From a virus, in the IMG/VR virus record IMGVR_UViG_3300031787_000864, positions 1 through 23,328 of that record: 23,328 bases of DNA, one strand, 5' to 3'. The notes below the pieces were generated by a model. It was not told the DNA's origin and did no database searches. It saw nothing but the letters and a program-made list of their open reading frames with translations. Below, one piece after another: positions 12,367 through 22,500 of this stretch. The position numbers were made by a program, and so were the translations under genes. Every line of letters begins with the position of its first letter. The stretch's first letter is position 1.

Positions 12367-15173
12367 TGGAACAATTACTCACTTCTACATTAGTTGAAAA
12401 ACAACTTCCTGAATTTGTAAGGGAAGAATATCCAAAATTTGTTAATTTTTTGGAAAAGTATTATCAATGGTTACAAACAAATAATCAGATTTTAAAAGCA
12501 GTTCAATCTTTTTCAGATTCTAAAGATATAGATCTTGCTTCTGATTTTTATTTAAATATCATAAAAACAGAATTAACTCCATATTTTCCAGAAGAAATAC
12601 TTCTTGATAAATCAAAATTATTAAAATTTGTTGGTCAATACTATAGATCAAAAGGTACTCCCGATTCTGTAAAATTTTTATTTAAAATTCTTTATAATGA
12701 AGATATAGAAATTTATTATCCAAAAGAAGAAATTTTAAAAACTTCTGATGGTAAATGGGTTTTACCTTTAGCCTTACGAGTTGATACTGATGATGAAAAT
12801 ATTTTTAATATTGTTGGTACAAAAATTACAGGATCTATATCAAAATCTACGGCAATTGTAGAAAGTGTGACACGATCAATTGATAGACAATTAGGTATTG
12901 AGTATGTTGAATTGTTTATTTCTAATATTAAAAAGTTATTTCAAACTGGAGAAATAGTTCAAGCAAGTTATTATGATGATGATAATAATAAAATTGATGT
13001 TAGTGCAAGATTAATTGGTTCTTTATCTGAAATAAAAATTAATCCAGAATTTAGAGGTTTATTTTATACTGCATTTGATCCTGAAACGGGTTATCAAGGA
13101 GATCCAGTCAGTATAGTTGGCGGTTTAAATCCTGTACCGCCTTCAGGATTAACACCAATTGGTGCTATAGCGACCGTTGGTGAAGTTACTAAAGGTTCTA
13201 TTATTCAAGTTCAAGTTGTCAATGGTGGATTTGGTTTTAGAGATCCTACAATACAAAATTCTTCTTTAGTAGACTTTGTTGGAGGATTTAAAGATACAAT
13301 TTTAGGACAAGAATCAAGAGCTACAATACAACTTCTTGATCAAAGTACACATAGATTAGTAAATGTAAGTAATGTTGCTATAGAAACAATATATTCTTTA
13401 ACTTTAGATGGTGCTGCAAATACAAGTAATATTGAAAATTGTCAAATTAATTTTGTTACAACAACTCAAACACTAAATGTTTTTCCAATTTCATTTGTTT
13501 CAACAGACGGTTCTGGAGGTGGTTATAAATCATTACCTGAATCTTTTTTCTACAGTTTTTACTTAGAAGATAATGATGATCTTTTGGTCATAGATTCTAC
13601 TGTTGCTATTAGAGACACTAGAGTATTAAGTGATTTCGACCAAGATTTAACTCTATCATTTGAAAAAGGTGATTTAATCAGATTGTTTTTAAATAATAAG
13701 TATGAAGAAATTAGAATAATTGAAAGTGTTTCAACAAATTCTATTACACTTGAAGGTTCTAATTTTGAAAATGATATTGTTGGATTAAGTGTATATAAAC
13801 TTTTAAGACGGCCAATAAATGATGTTGGTGCTCTTGGAAGAATAGAAATAACAAATGGCGGAGAAAATTATAACGTTGGTGATTATTTAATTTTTACAGG
13901 TGGTTCAGGATATGGAGCTAATGCACAAATTTCTGAAGTACATTTAGCAAACAATGGTATAAAATCTGTTGTATTTAATGACTCAGGCACACTTATAAAA
14001 GGTGGAGAAGGATACACACAAGATTCTTTACCTTTAATTACCATCAATAGTACAACAGGTGCGAACTCTCAACTATTTGTAAGAGAAATATTAGGTGATG
14101 GTGTCGATGTTAATTTATTTACAACTCGAATTGGTTCAATAACAAAACTACGCATTATAAGTTACGGTTACGATTATGTAGAGGCACCAACAATTTCGTT
14201 AAGAAACGCTGATCTCGTTGTGTCAAATGTAACAGAAGGCCAGCTTTTCGTTTCGAATACAGTTATTTACCAAGGTGAATCGAGTAGCAATACTACCTTT
14301 AATGCCCGAGTTGAAAGGTATGAGCCATCAAGTGGACTACTAAGAATCTTTAATTACCGTGGTTCTTTAAATATTGCACTACCAATTACATCAAATACCA
14401 TTCCAGTCGTAACTGCTAATGTTTCATCGGTTGTTTATTATGGTGATGGAAAAGCTCGAGCAACTGCAAAATTTGAAAACGGACTTATTCGTTATCCAGG
14501 CATCTATTTAAATACAGATGGGCAACCAAGTTCAGACAAGAAACTACAGGATGATGAGAAATACCATAATTATTCATACTTAATAAAAACAGAGAACGAT
14601 TATAGTAAGTTCAAAAAATCTCTTAATGAAATTGTTCATCCATTAGGAACTAAAACTTTAGTTACTCGCATAAATTCAAATGTAGAAGATGTTACAGATC
14701 CAGAAATTACTTCAATTCATTTGTCCAGAAAAACAATGGCTAACACCTTTAATGTAGTTTCTGGATCAAATAATATGGTTGCAACTGGTTCTACTCCTGA
14801 TTTAGCAAATGTGGTAAACATTGGTGACATGGTAATTTTGACCAATCTTTATAAAGCAACTAACGGTACTATCAATGTAACACCTTCATCAAATGTGGTT
14901 ACTGGTAATAATACTACATTTATTAATGATCTTCAAGATGGAGATACAATTTATATTAGTACAGGCAATACTGGATTAGTATCATCTATTTCCAACACAA
15001 CATCATTGGTTTTTGGTAACACTATAAATGTTACTGCAACTGGTCAAACAATCAATTTGATTTTCGATTCAGTCAAAACTGTCACTTTCGTTAATGCAAA
15101 TACCATTATTGTTTCTGGAACATTCGAAGTTACTTCTAATTTAGTTACTACAATTCTTCAAAAAATCGAATAA
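12366..15173 (+). CDS. 7: Baseplate wedge initiator, gp7-like, rearranged
   Basis: The 935-residue protein lies where T4 gp7 (1032 residues) lies, between gp6 and gp8. Its N terminus is like the C-terminal part of T4 gp7: 'LPEFVREEYPKFVNFLEKYY' (14-32) and 'YYRSKGTPDSVKFLFKILYN' (92-111) match the T4 'STKGIEASYKFLFKVLYN' region. A second match, with 'FKKSLNEIVHPLGTKTLVTR' (about residues 750-770), corresponds to the T4 segment ending 'VIRFVHPVGFGF'. Between them are about 600 residues of beta-rich sequence, including several 'NGGENYNVGDYLIF'/'GGEGYTQDSLPLITI' repeats. The T4 N-terminal domains that precede the matching region are not seen. A Ser/Thr/Asn-rich beta tail follows (about 790-935). 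The start overlaps the gp6 stop (TAATG). Confidence 0.78.
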   Translation: MEQLLTSTLVEKQLPEFVREEYPKFVNFLEKYYQWLQTNNQILKAVQSFSDSKDIDLASDFYLNIIKTELTPYFPEEILLDKSKLLKFVGQYYRSKGTPDSVKFLFKILYNEDIEIYYPKEEILKTSDGKWVLPLALRVDTDDENIFNIVGTKITGSISKSTAIVESVTRSIDRQLGIEYVELFISNIKKLFQTGEIVQASYYDDDNNKIDVSARLIGSLSEIKINPEFRGLFYTAFDPETGYQGDPVSIVGGLNPVPPSGLTPIGAIATVGEVTKGSIIQVQVVNGGFGFRDPTIQNSSLVDFVGGFKDTILGQESRATIQLLDQSTHRLVNVSNVAIETIYSLTLDGAANTSNIENCQINFVTTTQTLNVFPISFVSTDGSGGGYKSLPESFFYSFYLEDNDDLLVIDSTVAIRDTRVLSDFDQDLTLSFEKGDLIRLFLNNKYEEIRIIESVSTNSITLEGSNFENDIVGLSVYKLLRRPINDVGALGRIEITNGGENYNVGDYLIFTGGSGYGANAQISEVHLANNGIKSVVFNDSGTLIKGGEGYTQDSLPLITINSTTGANSQLFVREILGDGVDVNLFTTRIGSITKLRIISYGYDYVEAPTISLRNADLVVSNVTEGQLFVSNTVIYQGESSSNTTFNARVERYEPSSGLLRIFNYRGSLNIALPITSNTIPVVTANVSSVVYYGDGKARATAKFENGLIRYPGIYLNTDGQPSSDKKLQDDEKYHNYSYLIKTENDYSKFKKSLNEIVHPLGTKTLVTRINSNVEDVTDPEITSIHLSRKTMANTFNVVSGSNNMVATGSTPDLANVVNIGDMVILTNLYKATNGTINVTPSSNVVTGNNTTFINDLQDGDTIYISTGNTGLVSSISNTTSLVFGNTINVTATGQTINLIFDSVKTVTFVNANTIIVSGTFEVTSNLVTTILQKIE

Positions 15174-15176
15174 ATA
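15170..15176 (+). promoter_or_regulatory. Candidate T4-type late promoter for gp8
   Basis: ATAAATA overlaps the gp7 stop codon (TAA at 15171-15173) and ends 5 bases before the gp8 ATG at 15182. gp8 lacks a Shine-Dalgarno sequence, and translational coupling is less direct here (8-base gap). At T4 spacing the first transcribed base would be the A of the ATG. Confidence 0.5.
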
Positions 15177-15181
15177 GACCC

Positions 15182-16522
15182 ATGGCTTCCTTACTCACCT
15201 ATCAATTTTCAACACTTTTAGCGGAAAGTATATACAATTTACTTGATGTAAGTGCTAATTCTTACCTACCTTTAAACAGAAGATCTTATGTTTTCGTCAC
15301 TTTAGGTAAAGAAACACCGTGGAATGCTGGAACAGAAGTTGCTCCTACTCCAGGCCAATCGATACAGAATCTTAATTCTTATTATGATAGAGCTATGGTT
15401 GCTAAGAGAGTAAGTCAAGAAAATGCATCATTCGTAGTACCAAGAGTAAATTGGACTGCAAACACATTATATACATTTGCTGCTTGTGGAGTATGCCCAG
15501 CAGGAACACCATTTTATGTTTTAAATTCAAAAGATCAAGTTTTTAAATGTCTTTGGAACAACGGCGGTACAAATTCTAATACTGAGCCGCAACTTTCATT
15601 GTCATCCACATCTTTAGAAGAACCATTTTTTAAAACACCTGATGGTTATAAATGGAAGTATCTTTTCACATTAACCTCACAACAAAAACAAAAATTTTTA
15701 ACACAAGATTTTATGCCTGTTAGTTTTAACAGGTTCGTTCGAGCTGCAGCCGTGAACAGGAGTATTGATATAGTAAGAGTTACTAATCAAGGGAATAATT
15801 ATGTAGACGGTACAGTACAAGATATTATCACAGTAAGTGGTGATGGAACAGATGCCGTTTTAAAAGCTAATGTGGCAAATGGTAAAATAATTGATATAGT
15901 TGTTCAAAATAGAGGTTCTGATTATACAAAAGCTAATCTAAGTTTTTCTGACGTTGCTGGTGGTATTGGTACGGCCGCAGCTGCTGAAGTGGTATTATCA
16001 CCACAAAATGGCCATGGATTTGATCCAATTGAAGAATTATATGCAAATACAATAATGTTTAATGTTGATTTTGATGGATCAGAGAATGGTGTTTTTCCAA
16101 CAGACAATGAATATCGTGAAGTTACTCTATTAAAAAATCCTTATGAATTTGCAACTACTGAATTGGCTGGAGATTCTTTGTACACCATGTATACAAAAAT
16201 TAAAGTTTCTCCAGGTGTAGGAGATTTTAATAATGATGAGATAGTTTTTCAAGGAGTTAGTTTAGCCACTTCAACATTTAGTGCTGATGTTATTTCTTTT
16301 GATGAATTACAGAATTTATTGTATGTAAACAATATAAGAGGATCTTTATCAACAAACCAACCGATCAAAGGTCAAACAAGTGGTGCTATTCGAGTAGCTA
16401 TAAATAAAACGGATCCAACATTAGAATTATACACAGGCAAAATTTTATATGTTTCAAATCAAACACCTGTTACAAGAGATGATGACCAGTTAGACAGAAT
16501 AAGATTTACATTAAAGTTTTAG
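15182..16522 (+). CDS. 8: Baseplate wedge protein gp8
   Basis: The 446-residue protein is a gp8 homologue (T4: 334 residues, a wedge dimer that links gp7, gp10 and gp6). Conserved elements are 'NRRSYVFVTLGKETPWN' (about residues 37-53), 'YDRAMVAKRVS' (68-78), 'VFKCLWNNGG' (about 120-129) and 'TPDGYKWKYLFTLT' (152-165). The protein is about 110 residues longer than in T4. The extra length largely matches a beta-repeat module at about residues 194-273 ('IDIVRVTNQGNNYVDG', 'IDIVVQNRGSDYTKANLSF'), shared with gp6, gp7 and the giant gene. The ATG at 15182 is 8 bases after the gp7 stop and 5 bases after an ATAAATA motif. A TATAAATA lies inside its 3' end (16399-16406). Confidence 0.88.
   Translation: MASLLTYQFSTLLAESIYNLLDVSANSYLPLNRRSYVFVTLGKETPWNAGTEVAPTPGQSIQNLNSYYDRAMVAKRVSQENASFVVPRVNWTANTLYTFAACGVCPAGTPFYVLNSKDQVFKCLWNNGGTNSNTEPQLSLSSTSLEEPFFKTPDGYKWKYLFTLTSQQKQKFLTQDFMPVSFNRFVRAAAVNRSIDIVRVTNQGNNYVDGTVQDIITVSGDGTDAVLKANVANGKIIDIVVQNRGSDYTKANLSFSDVAGGIGTAAAAEVVLSPQNGHGFDPIEELYANTIMFNVDFDGSENGVFPTDNEYREVTLLKNPYEFATTELAGDSLYTMYTKIKVSPGVGDFNNDEIVFQGVSLATSTFSADVISFDELQNLLYVNNIRGSLSTNQPIKGQTSGAIRVAINKTDPTLELYTGKILYVSNQTPVTRDDDQLDRIRFTLKF
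16399..16406 (+). promoter_or_regulatory. Candidate late promoter TATAAATA inside the gp8 3' end
   Basis: This is the only full 8-base T4 consensus TATAAATA I noticed on the plus strand. It lies inside gp8, about 125 bases before the start of the 2065-residue gene. It could give that large gene its own late transcript with a leader of about 120 bases. Chance occurrence in A+T-rich coding DNA cannot be excluded. Confidence 0.35.
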
Positions 16523-16530
16523 AGGAATAA

Positions 16531-19500
16531 ATGACAACTTTTTTTAATTACGACCCATATTTTGACGATTTTGATGAAGATAAGAACTACATGCGAGTTC
16601 TTTTTAGACCTGGATATTCTGTCCAGGCTAGAGAATTAACTCAATTACAAACCATACTTCAAAATCAAATTGAAAAATTTGGTAACCATATTTTCAAAAA
16701 TGGAAGTCCAATAACTGGTGGTAAAATTTCTTTAGATGACAGAGCATTTTATTTAATTCTCAATAGTCAATATGAAAATGAAGATATTGATGTATCTTTA
16801 TTTTTAGATAAAACTATTATAAGTTATAATTCTTCTAAAACAGTAAGAGCAAAAGTTATTGCTGTTGATGACACCACAACAAATCCTATTCTCATTTTAA
16901 AGTATTTAAGTGCCGATTTTTTCAATGAAGAAGATGAAATCAAAATATTTGGTCAAAATATTTTTGCTCAAGTAAAAGATACAAGTGCGGTAGGTCGTTC
17001 TTACGTTGCAAGTATACAAGACGGTGTTTACTATTTTAAAGGTAATTTTGTTAAAATAGTACCTCAGTTTTTAGTGCTTGAACTTTTTTATAAGGTAGGT
17101 TATAACGCAACAACAATTAATAAAAAACCAACTTATAAAGTAGGTATCGAATTCGAAGAAAATATTGTAGATGAGATTGACGATACCACATTATTAGATC
17201 CAGCTCAAGGTGCTTCAAATTATCAAGCACCTGGCGCAACACGTTATGAAATTGCTACTCGATTATCAAAAAGAACTTTAGACTCAGCTGACGAATCTTC
17301 ATTTTTTGAAGTTATTCGCCTTGTTGATGGAGTTAAAACAAAAGAAATTGATTATCCAGTTTATAGTGAGATTGAAAAAACTCTTGCTAGAAGAACATTT
17401 GAAGAATCTGGTAATTATACTGTAGATCCATTTGTTCTTTCTTTAGAAGAAGAAGCTTATGATGCGAACAACACTTTAGATTCAAATTCATTTACGGCGG
17501 TATTAGATCCAGGTAAAGCATATGTCGGTGGTTACGAAGTTCAAACTATTGCTCCAACTAGAATTCAAATACCAAGAGCACGACAAACATCTAATGTTTC
17601 AGATTATGATTTACCAACAAACTATTCTAGTTTTGTCGTTTTAGCTAATACAACTGGAACATTAGATATTTCTTCTTTTCCTGAATTAGATATTCATTGT
17701 ACTCCACATACAACAATTGATTTTAGTTCTACGAATGCTTATAATTCAACAAAAATTGGAACATTAAGAGCTAATATGATGAAGTATAATGATGCTTCTT
17801 CATCAGTTCTTGGAAGTACTCATACATTTACAGTAAATGTTTTTGATGTGTCGTCAAAACCAATTACAGGAACAGTTTTAACGGTAGGATCTACAAATAC
17901 AGTTATTGAATTAGATGCTGCTACGTCAACAGGATCACAGGCAAATTGTTATGCAAATATGTACTTTAGAATTACTGATGGTGCTGGACAATTTTTAGCT
18001 CCAATTTTAATTAGAGAGTCTAATAGTATATCACAAACAGTTACATTGTCGCAAGCTTTACCTTTTATTCCTTCATCAAACACATATTCTATTGAATCAG
18101 ATTTTAAAGTTGCTAGATCGATTTCGCAAAAATCAGGTTCTTCAAAAATCTTTGCAGCAGATGTTGGAAGTGATTCGAAAGATTCTACAACTGGTTTTTC
18201 TTTTATTACTGAACCAACAAAAACAAGTTTAGTATTTGATACACCATTTGAATCTATGAAATCAGGTAGTATTTCTAATTTTGATTTTTATGCTCGAAAA
18301 TTATATTCTGATAATTTGTCAGACGGTACAGGTCAAATGACGATCTCAACAACAGGTACAGATACATTTGATTTTGCTGGTTCACCTGGTACATTGTCTG
18401 ACAACCAAATATTAAACAACATTATTTGCTTTATCAGATACAATTCAACATCAAATTCTACTTCTGGAATAGCACCAAATACGGTCGTAAGTTTAGCTAA
18501 TAACTTATTTACTGTTACAGCAATAAGTAATACTTCAATTACTGTTGATTTTGATACTGCCGGTGTTAGAGCAGATTTTATCATCACAACTAAAGTAAAC
18601 AATGCAGAAAACGGTACTACAGGTGCGATTCGTGGAAAACAACTGTTACCACTTTCAAACACTTCACATGAAAAAGTACCTTACAATTTAGATACGGCTG
18701 GAGACTCATTAGATTTTGCAAATACTGGTAGTGTAATAAACATTACAGATGGTTTAGTATTTGAAGATATAGGTGCAACATTTATTAATGGCGCCAATAC
18801 AATCGCACAACTTAAAACTCCTGGCACAGTTGTAAGCTTACAAGTACCTGACATTTATGAAATCGTCAGAATTACTGATTCAAAATCCACAACAACGAAT
18901 GTAACAACTGCAATGTTGACAAATGATGACCATGATGTTACAAGTCACTACGAATTCGATAATGGTCAAAGAAAAACTCATTACGATCACGCAACAATAA
19001 AATTAAAAAGAGGATATAGTTCACCAACAGGTTCTTCTTTATTGATTCAATACAAATATTTAAAACATCAAGCGGCACCATCACCACAAAATGAAGGTTT
19101 ATTTACTGTTGATTCTTATTTAAAAACAGGATCTAATTTTACATATAATGAAATGTCTAAGTTTTTAAGTAATGAAGATGGTAAATTAATTTCTCTACGT
19201 TCATGTTTAGATTTTAGACCTACTAGAACGATTGCTTCTAATACTTTTTTTGGTGCTGTAAATGTTGACCCAGATAGAACAGCAGAACTTTCTTTTGAAT
19301 ATTACCTTAGTAGAATTGACCGACTTGTTGTTAAACCGTCAAAAGAATTTTCTGTTTTGTCAGGCAAATCTGCTGTATCACCAATTCCTCCACCTGTGGA
19401 TACTAATGATATGTTGATTTATACGTTAGATATTCCTCCGTATACTGAAACAGTTAAAGAAATAAAAGCAGAATTTAAAAACAATAAAAGATTTACAATG

Positions 19501-22500
19501 AATGATATTGGATCTTTTGAAAAGAGAATCAAAGGTCTAGAATATTATGTTGCATTAACTTCGTTAGAAAAAAATGCAGCTGACTCAAAAGTATTAGATG
19601 CTGATGGATTAGAAAGATCTAAGTACGGCATTTTAGTTGATAACTTTACTAATCGTGATGTTCAATCAACATATGGTGATGTTGGATTTGATAACAGAAA
19701 CCTTATTGAAGAAGGCGAACTGAAACCTGCATCTTTAATGAGAACTTTTAAAATGAAATGGTCATCTGCCAATTCATCAGGTTCTTATGCGGCTATTGGT
19801 GTAAATGACCAAAAGTCTTTGATGTTGAATTATACAACAAGTTCTTTTGCTTCGCAACCATATGCCACCAAATTTGTACCTGTCGCAAATGCTTTATTTG
19901 CTAATTTTAAAGGTACAATGAGATTATTTCCAGAATATACAGGTGATGTAGATACTGGACATACTGCCAGAGTAACATTAAACTCTACTCAAGGTTTAGA
20001 TAATGCTTTTAATTTTATTAATGAAGCATTTAAATTTATTTCTGATCAAAATCCAACATGGGTAAATGATAAAGACAATCCTTTTGCTAAAGTAGTTGAT
20101 ACTAAATGGTTTGAGACCGTAACAACAGTAGATAACAGTACAGTACAATTAGGTCGCAGAGAATTTGGTAATTTACAAACTACAACAGATAGAGTTTATA
20201 TCTCAAAAGGTGCTGAATTAAACATGAAACAAATCAGTAGTTCAACATCGCAAGTTGATGTTGGTACTTTTGTTACTGATTTAGCAATTCAGCCATATTT
20301 AAAACCAAGAGATATTACTTTTACAGCATCTTCATTAAAACCTAATGCAAGATACTATGCATTTTTTGATGGTGTTAATATCGACCAATACGTTGTAGTA
20401 CCATCAAAAATTAAAGTTCTTTCAGGTGTTAATTCAAATTCCGTATTCATTTCTGGTGAATTAGCTATTATTGCTAATAATGGTACAGAGTTAAACAGTT
20501 TTATAGCGTCTTATCAAAGTGGTGGTACATCATATAGAATGGTTGTTGTTACGAATAGTGAAAGAGGTTCATCAAATGTTAGTGTTGTAAACGAAACAGG
20601 ATTAGCTTTAACAGGCAGTAAAGTTATTTGGGGTGTAGACAGCAAATCAGTATATGGTATTGATTCTGTATTAGAACATAAATCAGGATTAACTAGAGGT
20701 ATAACTTCTAGTACAATAACTTTGGCACCAGATGCACCTTCTGTAAATATTGCTGGAAATACAATAACATTTGTTCATAGATCTGGAAGTTCTGATGGTT
20801 ATGGAGCTGTTTATAATGTTATTGCTTATAACACTTCTACAAAAGTGGCAACAATTCAAGAAACAACATCTTCTGTTGAACAATCTTCTACTTGGGTTTA
20901 CAGTATCGGTGTTAATAGAGCAAATAAGTTAGGACAAGTTTCGGGAGTATTTTATCCTCCTGCAGCTACATTTAGAAACGGTGAAAGAGTTTTACGTTTA
21001 ACAGAATCATTTAATAACACTTATGATGAAGATGCAATTTCGTTTGCTGAAAAATCATATGTTTCTTCTGGCATAAAAGTAAATAAAACTAATCTTGTAA
21101 ATACAGTTTATAATGTTGATGTTGGTGTTAAATTTGTCGGAAATGCATCTTCACCATTATTGCAATCTACAGCTGTTAGGCAAGAAATTACTTCAACGTG
21201 GCGTGTTGATCCAATGGCTCAAACATTCTTCATTGATCCTGAAGTTTATCCAAATGGTTTATTTGTTGAGAATGTTAAATTATTTTTTGCAAACAAAGAT
21301 GAGGACAATATTCCTGTAAGTGTTCAAATAAGACCTACGGTTAATGGATTACCATCTTCTGACTTTATTTACCCAGAGTCTATTGTTACAAAATATCCAT
21401 TTGAAGTAAATACAACTACAAGTCCAAATTTCAATTCATCTTCAAATTATACTAAATTTACTTTTGCATCTCCTGTTTTCTTAAAGGCAGGTTTATATGC
21501 TCTTGTTGTTTTAACAGACAGTCCTTCTTACTCACTTTGGGTTGCTGAAAAAGGAGCCACCACGACAGGTAACCAATATGTGTCCGTAAATCCATATGTT
21601 GGTACATTGTATAAATCTCAAAATGCAATGGAATATGTACCTTACTTAAATGAAGATTTGATGTTTGATATGGATCGTTGCATATTCTCAAGTTCACCTG
21701 CAACATTTATTTTAGAAAATGAAAGACAGAGTGCAAAATATAATATTGATAAATTCAGATTAATAACTAGACAATTAGAAACTCAATCTGATACACCATT
21801 TACAATTGATTATAAGTTTAAATCAAAAATGGCAGGTGGTGCAAAAGAAACTGCTTATAGAGATCTAATCCCATTCGTCACATATTCTATGGGTGATGAT
21901 GATTTATATACTGTAGGCAATAGAAGAAAAGATATAGAAAATCAAGGAGATTTTTCAGTATCTTTAACTATCTCAACAACAGACAATGCTGTTTCACCAC
22001 TCGTTTCACTTGAAAGCATTTTTCTAAATGCTTGGGAAAACTTTGTTGATAATGCTGAAATTACTGTAGATGATTTTAATATTATTACACCAGGAGGTGG
22101 TTATTCTAACAGTAATGTCGTGACAATTACTTCAAATACTGGAACAGGAGCTCTTGTTTACTTAGTAACAAACGGTGCTCAAGGTAATGTTATTGGATTA
22201 AATGTTGCTTCTTCTGGTTCTGGTTATTATGATGATTTTTCTATATCTGTACCCGGAACAGGATTTGGCACAATTACTTCAAATGCTGAAATTGTTCTTA
22301 ATTCTGAATACGACAGTAGTGGTGGCCCATGTTTAGCAAGGTATATTACTAAACCAATTACTTTGGCAGATGGATTTGATGCTGGTGATTTGCGAGTATT
22401 TTTATCTGCAAATCGAAGAGGTGTTTCTGATATCCATGTATATTATAAAATACTTTCTGGATCTGATTCCACAACATTTAAAGACCGTCCATATCAAAAG

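Noticed and set aside
18333-18662. Minus-strand 109-residue open frame in the giant gene
   Set aside because: No ribosome-binding site, no family likeness, and fully inside a supported gene.
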